Origin: Afipia birgiae 34632 | Lineage (GTDB): Bacteria > Pseudomonadota > Alphaproteobacteria > Rhizobiales > Xanthobacteraceae | Assembly (NCBI RefSeq): GCF_000308295.2 | Contig: NZ_HG326652.1 | Span: 1,453,982 to 1,517,981, forward strand | Direction: 5' to 3' | Length of the DNA stretch: 64,000 bases | In this document: positions 35,788 through 44,655 of the stretch, piece by piece | How the letters are laid out: every line of letters starts with the position of its first letter | Position numbering within the stretch: the first letter of the stretch is position 1 | Translations under genes and position numbers: made by a program | Notes under the pieces: generated by a model | What the model saw: the letters and a program-made list of their open reading frames with translations, nothing else | Told to the model about the DNA's origin: nothing | The model's database searches: none

Positions 35788-36288
35788 TCAGCGCGCGAAG
35801 CCTCCGCTCGGCAACGGCGCCGGGAAGGAAGGTGGCTGTTGCTGCGGTGCTGCCTGCTGCTGTTGCCGCTGCGGCGCTGGGGCTGGTTCTGCGTCAGGCT
35901 CCGGCGCGGTGATGCGCGTTCGCTTCGGCTTTTTCATCTTCGGCGCAGGCGCGCTGGCATCGTCGACGGGCGTCGGGAATGGCTCGGCCTCCCGGGCTGC
36001 GGAGCGTCCAGCCGGCTTTCGCTGTTCCGGCGCAGGTGCCGGAGCTTCGGCCGCAGGCGCCGGCGCCAGATCCTGACGCGTGCCCTTGTACATATCCCTC
36101 GGCACGCCCTGCTCGACGCCCGGAACGCCCTCGGGGAATACCGGCCTGCGCTCGCCGGGCAACTTCTTCTTGGTATCGAACCAGTCCATCATATCGGTCG
36201 GATCGAAACTGCCGCTGGAACAGCCGGCAAGCGCGACAGACATCGCGGCAAGGACGGTAGCGGCAATCAGACGTTGCGAGCGGCGCAT
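35788..36288 (-). CDS. Pro/Ala-rich putative lipoprotein
   Basis: A 166-aa protein with a lipoprotein signal (MRRSQRLIAATVLAAMSVALAGC; lipobox LAGC with Cys at about 23), then a short motif (PTDMMDWFDTKKKLPGERRPVFPEGVPG) and a Pro/Ala/Gln-rich tail. The N-terminal part after the lipid anchor is compact and the rest is disordered. It sits between the YfgM-like gene and der, where other bacteria have bamB; it has no beta-propeller, so it is not BamB. The family is otherwise unknown to me. Starts 12 bases after the upstream gene's stop. Confidence 0.65.
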   Translation of the reverse strand: MRRSQRLIAATVLAAMSVALAGCSSGSFDPTDMMDWFDTKKKLPGERRPVFPEGVPGVEQGVPRDMYKGTRQDLAPAPAAEAPAPAPEQRKPAGRSAAREAEPFPTPVDDASAPAPKMKKPKRTRITAPEPDAEPAPAPQRQQQQAAPQQQPPSFPAPLPSGGFAR

Positions 36289-36300
36289 CGATATCTCGCC

Positions 36301-36954
36301 TCAGCTTTTCGCGGCCGGCGGCAGCAGGGCCTGCAGTGCCTCGGCGCGGCTGCGCAAGCTCGCCGGCGTGCGGGCATCGTTGCCAATCATGTCGAGCCAC
36401 TGGCGTGCAGCGGTAGCGTCATTCGTGCGCCACGCCGACAATGCGAGCAGCTCGCGCGCAGTGTGCCGGAAGGTCCGGCCCTCGCCCGCTGCAGGCTCAA
36501 GGCGCTTGAGCATGTCCGCATAGGGCTCTGTTTCCATCACGAGGGCTGCAGCGCGGATGCGCGCGAGATCCTGTTCAGTAACCGCGACGCTCGGATCGGC
36601 AGCAATGCCGTCGTATAGCTTGGCCGCAGCCTTCGGATCGGCGGCAGCGGCGTCCGCAGCGGCGCGCAAGCGCGCCAGCCCGCGATAACCTCTGGAGCCG
36701 TCTGCCGCGATCTTTCCAAAAGCGGCCTCGGCCTCGCTCTTCTTGCCCTGCTCGGACAGCAAGATGGCGGCCTCGAAGGCCGATCCGGCCTCGGCAGCCT
36801 TCTTGGCTTCAAGATACTGGTAGCCGCGCCAGCCGCCGACAGCGGCGACAATGAGAATCGCGGTCGCGATGACGAAGATCGAATACTTCTCCCAGAGCTT
36901 CTTGAACTGCTCCCGGCGCAAGTCCTCGTCTATTTCATGAAATATTTCAGACAC
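36301..36954 (-). CDS. YfgM-like SecYEG-associated TPR protein
   Basis: A 217-aa single-pass membrane protein: cytoplasmic head (MSEIFHEIDEDLRREQFKKLWEKY), membrane segment (about 26-44, IFVIATAILIVAAVGGW), then a periplasmic helical domain with repeats of TPR size (SEQGKKSEAEAAFGKIAADG, AARQWLDMIGNDARTP). This matches the ancillary SecYEG translocon subunit family (YfgM/TPR_21), which is encoded next to der in many bacteria. First of a three-gene set with the lipoprotein gene and der. Role in secretion is inferred from family. Confidence 0.82.
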   Translation of the reverse strand: MSEIFHEIDEDLRREQFKKLWEKYSIFVIATAILIVAAVGGWRGYQYLEAKKAAEAGSAFEAAILLSEQGKKSEAEAAFGKIAADGSRGYRGLARLRAAADAAAADPKAAAKLYDGIAADPSVAVTEQDLARIRAAALVMETEPYADMLKRLEPAAGEGRTFRHTARELLALSAWRTNDATAARQWLDMIGNDARTPASLRSRAEALQALLPPAAKS

Positions 36955-37178
36955 TTAATTGCCCCGTCCGGCGTGTTGGAAACGTGTGAGACCGTCGTCA
37001 GCCGCGCGGTTGGCACGGTTCCCCCGATGTGACGGTGGCGGATACAGTACCGGTATGGCGGCGACAAGGCAAAGCCAGCCGGATCAAAGCGTTAACACTG
37101 TTTTTGGGCCGCCGGCACGTCCGAAATCGTTGCTTTACCCTGTCCGGCTGCTACAACCCGCTCAATCCGGGAGATTCC

Positions 37179-37385
37179 ATGTCACACAGCTTTTCGATCA
37201 ATGACGATGTTCATCATCAGGGTCAGGGCCCCCAGGGCCGCGCCGAGAAAGTCCGGTCGGACGTCTACACGATCGTGGGCTGCATGCCGATCGAGGCGGA
37301 TGGACGCCTGCGGTACCGCATCCGAAGCAAGACCGAGAACATCGAGCGGATCGTGACCGAAGAGCAGCTCAGCCGGTCGCAGTGA
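37179..37385 (+). CDS. Conserved-looking 68-aa protein
   Basis: The start MSHSFSINDD is supported by GGGAG 5 bases upstream; the frame is open 50 codons further up without a good site. The 68-residue protein is soluble and charged: NIERIVTEEQLSRS at the end, VYTIVGCMPIEADGRLRYRIRSKTENIERI in the middle. This kind of short protein is frequent in Nitrobacteraceae genomes, but its function is unknown. Its last 17 bases overlap the AraC remnant on the other strand. Confidence 0.7.
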   Translation: MSHSFSINDDVHHQGQGPQGRAEKVRSDVYTIVGCMPIEADGRLRYRIRSKTENIERIVTEEQLSRSQ

Positions 37386-37596
37386 GCGCCGCATCGGGTT
37401 CACGCCGTCCGTAACGCAGATCGGACGGCGTGCAGCCGTACCGCTTGCGGAACACCCGATTGAAATAGGAAATATCGTTGAACCCGCACTTCAGCGCGAT
37501 GGCGCTGATGGAGTGGCCGCGCGCGTCTGGATCAGTCAGCATCTGTAAAACCTTCTCGAGACGAATATCGAGAACGTAGGGCCAGACCGCGCCGCA
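37369..37596 (-). pseudogene. AraC-family regulator remnant (C-terminal HTH only)
   Basis: Read on the minus strand the frame opens right after an in-frame TAA (37599-37597) and encodes RLEKVLQMLTDPDARGHS, SISAIALKCGFNDISYFNRVFRKRYGCTPSDLRYG, the two HTH motifs of an AraC C-terminal domain, ending at TGA. There is no N-terminal domain, start or ribosome-binding site. It is a 75-codon fragment of a lost regulator, left overlapping the end of the 68-aa gene. Confidence 0.8.
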
Positions 37597-37600
37597 TTAA

Positions 37601-37617
37601 TGTCAAGTATACTGACA
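37601..37617. promoter_or_regulatory. Imperfect palindrome in the promoter region of the Omp25-like gene
   Basis: TGTCA-A-GTATAC-TGACA: outer arms TGTCA/TGACA around a palindromic GTATAC. It lies about 130 bases upstream of the porin-like gene, next to the AraC remnant. It may be an operator of unknown regulator; support is only the symmetry. Confidence 0.35.
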
Positions 37618-37745
37618 TACCTCAATTTAATTAGTATTCCGGCGTGACTTCCCGGTGACAGCCATCGGCTGATTTTTATGTTGGTATTCGCTTAAGGGCG
37701 TTTCCGGCTCGACTGCCAAACTCTGTTATTTTTGGGGAGTGCATC

Positions 37746-38501
37746 ATGCGGAAATTACTTTCAACAGTAGCCTTCTTGGCCATCACAATCAGCAGCGCAT
37801 CTGCCGCGGACATGGCTCCGCGGTACAAAGCCCCGCCTCCAATCATTGCTCCTGTCTGGAGCTGGACCGGCTTCTACGGAGGCATCCATGTCGGCGGCGG
37901 CTGGAGTGACTCCACAGCAACCGTGACCCAGGCAAATTTCCCGGGTTTTGCCGTAGCGTCGATCGGCAACAACGGCAATGGCGTCGTCGGCGGCGGCCAG
38001 ATCGGCTACAATTGGCAGTTCGCTCCCAACTGGGTGCTGGGCATTGAGGGCGATATTTCCGGAACGGGAATCCGCAATGCTAACGTTTCACCCGTCTTCA
38101 TCGCCGGCGGCGGGCCGGTTGGCGCTGGCTTCAACCACCTAGCTGACCGTAACATCGACTGGATGGCAAGCATCCGCGGCAGGCTCGGCTACGCGGCGGA
38201 TCGCTGGCTGATATACTTCACAGGTGGCGGTGCGTGGGCCGACGTCAACTATCGCACCGACTTCACTGGATTTGGCTTCAACCCGCTCTCAGCCAACAAG
38301 ACCCTGTCGGGCTGGGTCGTCGGCGGCGGTGTGGAATATGCCGTTACGAACAATTGGACCGTACGCGCCGAATACCTCTACTACGATTTCGGCGACGAGA
38401 GGCTCGTCAACCTATCCCCGGTCATCATAGGCGCATCAAGCATCACGACATTCGACACCAAGGTGAACGTCGTTCGCGCCGGTGTGAACTACAAGTTCTG
38501 A
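37746..38501 (+). CDS. Outer-membrane beta-barrel protein (Omp25/31-like)
   Basis: Signal peptide (1-20, ending SASA|ADM) followed by an 8-stranded type porin-like domain: WSWTGFYGGIHVGGGWSD, GGGQIGYNWQFAPNWVLGIEGDISGTG, IDWMASIRGRLGYAADRWLIYFTGGGAWADVNY, GWVVGGGVEYAVTNNWTVRAEYLYYDFGDE, ending VRAGVNYKF with the terminal Phe typical of outer-membrane proteins. 251 aa. Ribosome-binding site GGGGAG is 6 bases upstream. Followed by an intrinsic terminator, so it is a single-gene unit. Function probably structural or adhesive; not assigned. Confidence 0.9.
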   Translation: MRKLLSTVAFLAITISSASAADMAPRYKAPPPIIAPVWSWTGFYGGIHVGGGWSDSTATVTQANFPGFAVASIGNNGNGVVGGGQIGYNWQFAPNWVLGIEGDISGTGIRNANVSPVFIAGGGPVGAGFNHLADRNIDWMASIRGRLGYAADRWLIYFTGGGAWADVNYRTDFTGFGFNPLSANKTLSGWVVGGGVEYAVTNNWTVRAEYLYYDFGDERLVNLSPVIIGASSITTFDTKVNVVRAGVNYKF

Positions 38502-38568
38502 ATGTTGAGCGGCGCGGCCTCACGGCCGCGCCGTACGTCTTCATCGTTTCTCCAGCTCCAAAAACTCA

Positions 38569-38595
38569 AGCCCGGCTGTCACGCCGGGCTTTTTG
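38569..38595 (+). terminator. Terminator after the Omp25-like gene
   Basis: Stem AGCCCGGC / GCCGGGCT with a TGTCAC loop, followed by TTTTTGTT. A second hairpin (GGCGCGGC / GCCGCGCC, 38510-38532) lies closer to the stop without a T-run. Confidence 0.85.
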
Positions 38596-38624
38596 TTGCC
38601 GCTCCTTGAAGGAGTGCTGGACCA

Positions 38625-39473
38625 TCAGGCTTTCGGCTTGATGCCGTAAACATGCTCCGGCCCGGGGAATGCGCGCGAACGGACTTCGCGGGCGTAGTCC
38701 TGGATCGCCGCCTCGATCCCCGGTCCGAGATTGCCGTAGCGCTTGACGAACTTCGGCACCCACGGCGACAGGCCGAGCATATCCTCCAGCACCAGCACCT
38801 GACCATCGCATGCATTGCTCGCGCCGATGCCGATGGTCGGGATCTGTACAATCTCAGTGATGCGTCGCGCCAGCGGCTCCGCCACGGCTTCCACCACCAT
38901 CGAGAAGGCACCGGCCTGCGCCACCGCGCGGGCATCATCCTGAAACGGACCGCTGCCATTCTCGCCCGCCGCGATCTTGAGGGCTTCGTCCTTGCCTTGC
39001 GACTTAAAGCTGCCGAGCGTGTTGATCGACTGCGGCGTCAGGCCGATATGCCCCATCACCGGAATGCCGCGCGTGGTGAGAAACTCGATGGTCTCGGCCA
39101 TACGCACGCCGCCTTCCATCTTCACGGCGCCGCAATGAGTTTCCTTCAGCACGCGCGCGGCGGAATGAAACGCCTGTTCCTTCGAGGCCTCGTACGATCC
39201 AAACGGCATGTCCACCACGACGAGCGCCTCTTTCGAGCCGCGCATCACCGCGCGTCCTTGCAGGATCATCATGTCGAGCGTGACCGGCACCGTCGTCTCG
39301 AAACCATGCATCACGTTGCCGAGGGAGTCTCCGACCAAGATGACATCGCAATACCGGTCGACCAGCGCCGCGGTGTGCGCGTGATACGACGTCAGCATCA
39401 CGATCGGATCGCCGCCCTTGCGCTTGAGGATATCGGGCGCGGTCTTGCGCTTTACCGCTGATTGCACGGACAT
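38625..39473 (-). CDS. panB: Ketopantoate hydroxymethyltransferase
   Basis: Makes ketopantoate from 2-oxoisovalerate and methylenetetrahydrofolate in pantothenate synthesis. 282 aa. [55 protein letters not shown] carries the conserved metal-site Asp (DSLG), ADMPFGSY-like [32 protein letters not shown], and the [16 protein letters not shown] motif. It starts 3 bases after the stop of the upstream NnrU-family gene and is cotranscribed. panC is not adjacent. The end of the protein is near the Omp25-like terminator on the other strand. Confidence 0.96.
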   Translation of the reverse strand: MSVQSAVKRKTAPDILKRKGGDPIVMLTSYHAHTAALVDRYCDVILVGDSLGNVMHGFETTVPVTLDMMILQGRAVMRGSKEALVVVDMPFGSYEASKEQAFHSAARVLKETHCGAVKMEGGVRMAETIEFLTTRGIPVMGHIGLTPQSINTLGSFKSQGKDEALKIAAGENGSGPFQDDARAVAQAGAFSMVVEAVAEPLARRITEIVQIPTIGIGASNACDGQVLVLEDMLGLSPWVPKFVKRYGNLGPGIEAAIQDYAREVRSRAFPGPEHVYGIKPKA

Positions 39474-39476
39474 GTC

Positions 39477-40061
39477 TTAAACTCCAATCACAGGGACGCC
39501 GATCACGAGAGGATGGAATGCGAAGGCCAGCGCGGCATAAACGACCACGCCGACCGCAACCGCGACCAGATCGTTGCCAAATCCGCCGACAGGAATGGGC
39601 GGTGCGCCGGGATCCTCGCGGCGTTTGAGCGAAATGCGGTCGTACACGGCCCACGCCAGCACCGATCCGAACAGGATGATCGATCCGAGATCGCCGTTGG
39701 CCATCAGATGCAGCACCGCCCACAATTTCACGCCGGCCAGCATCGGGTGTTTCAGTTTCAGGTAGATATTGCCGCGGATATAGGACGCCACCACCAGGAT
39801 CACCGCGGGCAGCATCAGCGCCAGCGCGATGTGCCGCATGGCGACCGGCGGATACCAGACATTGACCCATTCCGTCGCCCGATAGCGGCTGAAGCCCCAC
39901 ACGATCAGCGCAAGCCCTACGAACGACACCAGCGTATAGAGAATTTTGTAACCGCCCTCGCCGAGCCGCGCGATGACGGCCGCGCGCTGACCGCGCAACG
40001 TGGTCAGCGTATGAACGCCGAGAAACAGCGCCAATCCGGCGATGAGGATCAACAAGCCCAT
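39477..40061 (-). CDS. NnrU-family membrane protein
   Basis: A 194-aa polytopic protein with about five membrane segments (MGLLILIAGLALFLGVHTLT, ILYTLVSFVGLALIVWGFS, HIALALMLPAVILVVASYIRG, DLGSIILFGSVLAWAVYD, DLVAVAVGVVVYAALAFAFHP). Start chosen at MGLLILIAG, 19 codons inside the open frame. The core YRATEWVNVWYPPVAMRH and KHPMLAGVKLWAVLHLMANGDLGS with His residues fits NnrU, related to isoprenylcysteine methyltransferase-like proteins. Its stop is 3 bases before panB. No denitrification genes nearby, so the historical NO-related name is not evidence. Confidence 0.8.
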   Translation of the reverse strand: MGLLILIAGLALFLGVHTLTTLRGQRAAVIARLGEGGYKILYTLVSFVGLALIVWGFSRYRATEWVNVWYPPVAMRHIALALMLPAVILVVASYIRGNIYLKLKHPMLAGVKLWAVLHLMANGDLGSIILFGSVLAWAVYDRISLKRREDPGAPPIPVGGFGNDLVAVAVGVVVYAALAFAFHPLVIGVPVIGV

Positions 40062-40238
40062 ATGCCGCCTCCGTCCCGACCTGCCCGCAGCGGTTTTCAG
40101 CACCGCCTTCCGAGACATTCCACCGCGCGAAGGACCCTGTTAAAGTCCAGCGGCACTGTGCCCCGGTATCACTTTTGGGGTGCGGCGCGCAATGCCGCTT
40201 CCGCATCGCAACCCTGCCCTAGAATTCTCCCTGGCCTT

Positions 40239-41213
40239 ATGAAATCCCTTGCAATCGCCGCTCTCGCGCTGGTTCTCGCCGCGCCCGTCTCGAACGCCCA
40301 AGCGGCAGACCCGGCATGGCCGCCGAAAACCGTGAAAATCATCGTGCCCTATGCGCCGGGATCGACGCCGGATCTGGTCGGGCGGATCGTCGCCGACGAC
40401 CTGCAGGCGCGCCATCCGGGCGCGAGTTTCATCGTCGAGAACAAACCCGGCGCCGGCGGCAATATCGGCACCGACGCCGTCGCCAAGGCCGCGCCTGACG
40501 GCGCAACGCTCGGCATCAGCCTCGGTGGCCCGCTCGCCATCAATACGCTGCTGTTCTCCAAGCTACCTTACGATCCGGCCAAGGACATTGCGCCAATCAC
40601 GATGCTGACGTCGTTGCCGAGCGTGCTGGTGGTGCCGGCGAACCTGAACGTCAATTCGGTCGCGGAGTTTCTGGCGATGCTCAAGCGCAAGGGGATCCCC
40701 CTCGCCTTCGGCTCGATTGGCGCGGGCTCGCTGTCGCACCTGACCATGGAGGCTATCGCGCAGCGTGCTGGCGCCGCGATGGTGCATATCCCCTATGGCG
40801 GATCGCCGCAGGCGATCACTGCCGTGATCCGCGGCGATGTGCAGGCCGCGTGCCTGCCGGCCATCGCGGTGACACCGCAACTCGCGGGCGGGAAAGTCAA
40901 AATCCTCGCGGTCGCGACCGCGCAGCGTTCACGCTTTCTGCCCGGTGTGCCGACGCTGAAAGAGTCAGGCATCGATGTCGAATCCGACGCGTGGAACGCG
41001 CTGATCGCTCCCGCAGGTACGCCGCCCGCGATCATCGCGCAGATCAACGACGAGGTGAACGACATCCTGACCAAGCCCAGCGTGCGCGAGCGGCTCGATA
41101 CGCAACTGATCGAACCGGCACCCTCGACGCCGAGCGCCTTACGCGCGCGGATGGACGCCGAGATCAAGCTGTGGTCCGATGTCATCAAGCGCGGCGACAT
41201 CAGAATCAATTAG
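40239..41213 (+). CDS. TctC/Bug-family periplasmic substrate-binding protein
   Basis: Signal peptide (1-23, ending SNAQAADPAWPPKT) and a two-lobe binding protein of 324 aa. Family hallmarks are VKIIVPYAPGSTPDLVGRIVADDLQARHPGASFIVENKPGAGGNIGTDAVAKAAPDG, FGSIGAGSLSHLTME, and VPTLKESGIDVESDAWNALIAPAGTP. Members bind tricarboxylates or aromatic acids for TctAB transporters, but no tctAB is adjacent and the substrate is unknown. The long open frame upstream overlaps the NnrU-family gene and is rejected as a start. A palindromic repeat lies 12 bases downstream. Confidence 0.92.
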   Translation: MKSLAIAALALVLAAPVSNAQAADPAWPPKTVKIIVPYAPGSTPDLVGRIVADDLQARHPGASFIVENKPGAGGNIGTDAVAKAAPDGATLGISLGGPLAINTLLFSKLPYDPAKDIAPITMLTSLPSVLVVPANLNVNSVAEFLAMLKRKGIPLAFGSIGAGSLSHLTMEAIAQRAGAAMVHIPYGGSPQAITAVIRGDVQAACLPAIAVTPQLAGGKVKILAVATAQRSRFLPGVPTLKESGIDVESDAWNALIAPAGTPPAIIAQINDEVNDILTKPSVRERLDTQLIEPAPSTPSALRARMDAEIKLWSDVIKRGDIRIN

Positions 41214-41225
41214 GGTCTCGTGCGC

Positions 41226-41349
41226 CGTCATGGCCGGGCTTGTCCCGGCCATCCCGATCATCGAAGCACGGTGCCCAACTTACCGAGATCACCGGGACAT
41301 AGGCGAGCGAAGCGACGCCGTCCTTCAGACGGCTATGCCCGGTGATGAC
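41226..41349. repeat. Palindromic intergenic repeat, copy 2
   Basis: Same element as at 15911-16035, in the same orientation of the central spacer (AGCACGGTGCC). Here the first hairpin arm has a 5-base CTTGT loop, while the second arm holds the long loop (ACATAGGCGAGCG ... GGCTATG), which is the reverse complement of the long loop of copy 1. So the loop modules are exchanged between arms. Confidence 0.85.
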
Positions 41350-41373
41350 AAGAGAAACAATAAGAGGAACGCC

Positions 41374-41844
41374 ATGAACGCCCCTGCCACCGTCGCCTTC
41401 GAGCGCAGCCACGACATCGTTATCAACGCCCCGGCGAAAGCTGTGTTCGACTACGTCACCAATCCGCAATCCTGGCCAGAGTGGCTGGCGGCATCGCATC
41501 ACATCGACAGCGAAAATCGCCCGCTTGAGGCCGGCGAACTGTTTCACGAAAAATGGCATATCCGCTCGGGTGAAGTGTCGCTGAACTGGATCGTGCGCGC
41601 CTGTGTCAGCCCGAAACTCTGGATCGTGCAGGCCGAGACCGACTTCATCGGTCCCATCGTCGTTCAATACACCTGCGAGGACGTCGGCGGCGGCACGAAG
41701 TTCACCCGCACCCTGCGCAATCCGGCGCGCAAGAAGCCGCCGACGGACGAGCAGATCGCCAACATGGACGCGGAAGCGGCGGTGGGTCTGGGAAACATCA
41801 AGGCGAATGTGGAGAAACGCGCGGACTTCAAGCCTAGCGCGTAA
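41374..41844 (+). CDS. SRPBCC-family protein
   Basis: A 156-aa protein with the START/Bet v1-like fold: SHDIVINAPAKAVFDYVTNPQSWPEWLAASHHIDS is the typical N-terminal beta-alpha pattern for a ligand-binding cavity, and WIVQAETDFIGPIVVQYTCEDVGGGTKFTRTLRNP follows. Start MNAPATVAFERS at 41374 is chosen; a 65-codon upstream extension is within the repeat and unlikely. Likely binds a hydrophobic ligand. Stands between a repeat and a small convergent membrane gene overlapped by 11 bases at its end. Confidence 0.85.
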   Translation: MNAPATVAFERSHDIVINAPAKAVFDYVTNPQSWPEWLAASHHIDSENRPLEAGELFHEKWHIRSGEVSLNWIVRACVSPKLWIVQAETDFIGPIVVQYTCEDVGGGTKFTRTLRNPARKKPPTDEQIANMDAEAAVGLGNIKANVEKRADFKPSA

Positions 41845-42109
41845 ACAGGCGCAGAATGATGTTGAGCCAGAACAGATCGCCTGCCGATCTTGACCCGCGC
41901 AGTTTGTAGAGTCCCGCGGCGCCGAGGCACATGGCGGTCCCGACCACGGCGATCAGCAGCGAATGCTGCCACTTCGCACCCTGAACGGCCGCGAGCAGAT
42001 AACAAAGGACAAACATCACAGGCGAAAGTTTGAGCAGCAGCGCAGCAGTGCGTTGCCGCGGCTCCGGTGTATCCCGCGGCCCGGGTGCTGCCTGCCGCTG
42101 ATCGCGCAT
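41834..42109 (-). CDS. Small two-segment membrane protein
   Basis: Start taken at MRDQRQAAPG (42109), giving 91 aa; the longer frame adds an unsupported Cys-rich head. Two hydrophobic stretches (LLLKLSPVMFVLCYLLAAVQG and HSLLIAVVGTAMCLGAAGLYKL) with a basic end. The last bases overlap the end of the convergent SRPBCC gene. Unknown family; the context (SRPBCC and a TonB-like exported protein) does not show a function. Confidence 0.45.
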   Translation of the reverse strand: MRDQRQAAPGPRDTPEPRQRTAALLLKLSPVMFVLCYLLAAVQGAKWQHSLLIAVVGTAMCLGAAGLYKLRGSRSAGDLFWLNIILRLFTR

Positions 42110-42186
42110 ATTCCCCGCTGCCGGTGATATGAAATCACATGAAAGGGCCGACCTGCAACGTTGGTCGCAAGGCTGCGCAGGCAGGT

Positions 42187-42840
42187 TCATGGTTGCGGCG
42201 GCGGACTGTCCAGCTTGAGCCTGCGGTTATCAACAAAACGTATCATGATCGGTCGGCCTGCAATGGCGCCGCCGAGCCCCTTGCTCAGGGATAACGGCGC
42301 ACAGTTTTCGAGCGACGCATTGATCGCGCCGAGATAGGCTTTACGGATCTGCGCTGAAACACCCGGTGTGAAATAGGTCAGTTGTGGCGGCGCAATCAGG
42401 CCGCCGTCGCGATTGAAAGAGAATTTCACCGACATCTGCATGTCCGCCTGCGCCTCTTTTTCGGGTGGCGGCGTCCAGCATGCGCGAAGCGCCGCAAACA
42501 GATCGCGGATGGTGTCGAGATCGTGATCGGGCTTGATGTACTTCGGCGCGTCCTTGTCGTCGGGCTTGCTCAGCACTGTGACCTGCAGATTTTCGCCATA
42601 GGGATAATAAATCTCGGGAATACACGGGCCGTGGTTGAACGTGCTGCAGAAATACGGCGTGCACGGTCCACCGCCCAACACGCTGCACGGCGAATGCGAG
42701 AATGGCGTCGGATTGAGATCGCGTAGTGAGCCCGCTAAGGATGCTGCGGAGGTGATGATCACGGCCGCGAGAGCGAAGAGAATGATGAATGTAACGCGCC
42801 GCAGCATGGAACGGCCTGTTGGTCCGGACAACCGAACCAT
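42187..42840 (-). CDS. Exported protein with TonB/TolA-like C-terminal domain
   Basis: Start at MVRLSGPTGRSM (42840) because AGAGGG lies 8 bases upstream; internal Met at 42807 is an alternative. The 217-aa protein has an export signal (LRRVTFIILFALAAVIITSAASLAG), a Pro/Cys-rich region (CSVLGGGPCTPYFCSTFNHGPCIPEIYYPYGE), then a domain DLFAALRACWTPPPEKEAQADMQMSVKFSFNRDGGL resembling the TonB/TolA C-terminal type. The cysteines suggest disulfides. No partner TonB box or ExbB is near, so a coupling role is only a guess. Confidence 0.65.
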   Translation of the reverse strand: MVRLSGPTGRSMLRRVTFIILFALAAVIITSAASLAGSLRDLNPTPFSHSPCSVLGGGPCTPYFCSTFNHGPCIPEIYYPYGENLQVTVLSKPDDKDAPKYIKPDHDLDTIRDLFAALRACWTPPPEKEAQADMQMSVKFSFNRDGGLIAPPQLTYFTPGVSAQIRKAYLGAINASLENCAPLSLSKGLGGAIAGRPIMIRFVDNRRLKLDSPPPQP

Positions 42841-42935
42841 ACGTATGGCCCTCTCGCAAGGAATCAACCGCTGTTGCAACACGAGAACAGCAAGTCGCGG
42901 CTGTGTGAAAAACCGAACCCGCGGACAAAGCGAGC

Positions 42936-44561
42936 TTACGCCCTCTTCTTCACGTCCTTGATGCTCGAGAACACGATGCCCTCGGCGCGTTCGCGGGTGT
43001 AGCCGAGATAGAATTCGTTCTTGGCGAGAAACACCGGATCGCCATCGACGTCGTCGGCCACGCCGGAGTTGTTCGCCGACACGAACGCATCGAGCTTCTT
43101 GCGGTCGTCGGACGAAATCCAGCGTGCGAGCTGGAATTCGCTGATCTCGAAATCCACCGGTAACGAGTATTCAGCGTCGAGCCGCGCCTTCAGCACGTCG
43201 AGCTGCAGCGAGCCCACCACGCCGACCAGCGCAGGCGCGCCGTCGCGCGGACGGAACACCTGCACGACGCCCTCCTCCGACATCTGCTGCAATGCTTCCT
43301 TCAGCTTCTTGGCTTTCATCGCGTCGGTCAGACGCACGCGGCGCAGGATTTCCGGCGCAAACGATGGGACGCCGACGAAGGTGATGTCCTCGCCCTCGGT
43401 CAGCGTGTCGCCGATCCGCAGCGTGCCGTGATTGGGAATGCCGACCACGTCGCCGGCGAACGCCTCATCCGCGATGGCGCGATCCTGCGCGAAGAAGAAC
43501 TGCGGAGACGACAGACTCATGTTCTTGCCGGTGCGGACCAGCTTGGCCTTCATGCCGCGCGTCAGCTTGCCCGAGCACAGCCGCGCAAACGCAATGCGGT
43601 CGCGATGGTTCGGGTCCATGTTCGCCTGGATCTTGAAAACGAAGGCGCTCATCTTCGGATCGTCGGCTTCGACCTTGCGCTTGTCGGCGTCCTGCGCGCG
43701 CGGCGGCGGCGCATAGCGGCCGAGGCCTTCGAGCAGATCGCCAACGCCGAAATTGCGCAAGGCGCTGCCGAAGAACACCGGGGTCAGATGACCCTCGCGA
43801 AATGCGTCAAGTTCGAACGGCTTGCAGGCTTCCGACACCAGTGCGAGTTCTTCCTCGATCGCAGCAGCGTCGAGATTGGCGTTGCGGCCGGCAAGCTCGG
43901 AAATTGCAATTTTCTCGGCCTGCCCGGTCTTCGCGCCGCCGCCCTCCAGCAGACGAACGCCGCCGGTCTGGATGTCATAGGTACCGAGGAAATCGCGCCC
44001 CCGTCCCACCGGCCATGTCAGCGGCGTGGTGTCGAGCGCCAGCGTCTTTTCGATTTCATCCATCAGATCGAACGGATCACGGCTTTCGCGGTCCATTTTG
44101 TTGATGAAGGTGATGATCGGAATGTCGCGCAGCCGACAGACTTCAAACAGTTTTCTCGTTCGCGCTTCGATGCCTTTCGCGGCGTCGATCACCATGACGG
44201 CGGAGTCGACCGCGGTCAGTGTGCGATAGGTGTCTTCCGAGAAGTCCTCGTGGCCCGGCGTATCGAGCAGATTGAACACGAGATTCTGGAATTCGAAGGT
44301 CATCACCGAGGTGACGACGGAGATGCCGCGCTCGCGTTCGATCTTCATCCAGTCCGAGCGCGTGTTGCGCCGCTCGCCCTTGGCCTTGACCTGACCCGCC
44401 AGATTGATCGCGCCGCCGAACAGCAACAGCTTTTCGGTGAGCGTGGTCTTGCCGGCGTCAGGATGCGAGATGATCGCGAATGTGCGCCGGCGCGCCACTT
44501 CTTCGGCAAGCGGCGTCAGCGAGGCAGACTCGGCGGCGATGGCGGTGTCGGTGTCGGACAT
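42936..44561 (-). CDS. prfC: Peptide chain release factor 3
   Basis: Translational GTPase that recycles RF1/RF2. Start MSDTDTAIAAESASLTPLAEEVARRRTFAIISHPDAGKTTLTEKLLL gives 541 aa. G1 SHPDAGKTT, G3 DTPGHEDF, G4 NKMDR are intact. The order GTPase (1-280), domain II (HRDRIAFARLCSGKLTRGMKAKL), domain III (VVQVFRPRDGAPALVGVVGSLQLDVLKARLDAEY) is as in RF3. Divergent from gdx across a leader of 157 bases. Nothing irregular. Confidence 0.96.
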   Translation of the reverse strand: MSDTDTAIAAESASLTPLAEEVARRRTFAIISHPDAGKTTLTEKLLLFGGAINLAGQVKAKGERRNTRSDWMKIERERGISVVTSVMTFEFQNLVFNLLDTPGHEDFSEDTYRTLTAVDSAVMVIDAAKGIEARTRKLFEVCRLRDIPIITFINKMDRESRDPFDLMDEIEKTLALDTTPLTWPVGRGRDFLGTYDIQTGGVRLLEGGGAKTGQAEKIAISELAGRNANLDAAAIEEELALVSEACKPFELDAFREGHLTPVFFGSALRNFGVGDLLEGLGRYAPPPRAQDADKRKVEADDPKMSAFVFKIQANMDPNHRDRIAFARLCSGKLTRGMKAKLVRTGKNMSLSSPQFFFAQDRAIADEAFAGDVVGIPNHGTLRIGDTLTEGEDITFVGVPSFAPEILRRVRLTDAMKAKKLKEALQQMSEEGVVQVFRPRDGAPALVGVVGSLQLDVLKARLDAEYSLPVDFEISEFQLARWISSDDRKKLDAFVSANNSGVADDVDGDPVFLAKNEFYLGYTRERAEGIVFSSIKDVKKRA

Positions 44562-44655
44562 GATGCGAGCGTGTCGCAAAGAAACGCGGCAGGATCAAGG
44601 GTAATTGAACTATATGCACTTGCATCTTCTTTACCGCTCAGCCATATCTGGGCGG

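Noticed and set aside
35749..36618. 289-codon plus-strand frame
   Set aside because: Antisense to the lipoprotein and YfgM-like genes; Arg/Leu-rich shadow.
39462..40238. N-terminal extension of the TctC-type gene
   Set aside because: Overlaps the NnrU-family gene; a clear signal peptide starts at 40239.
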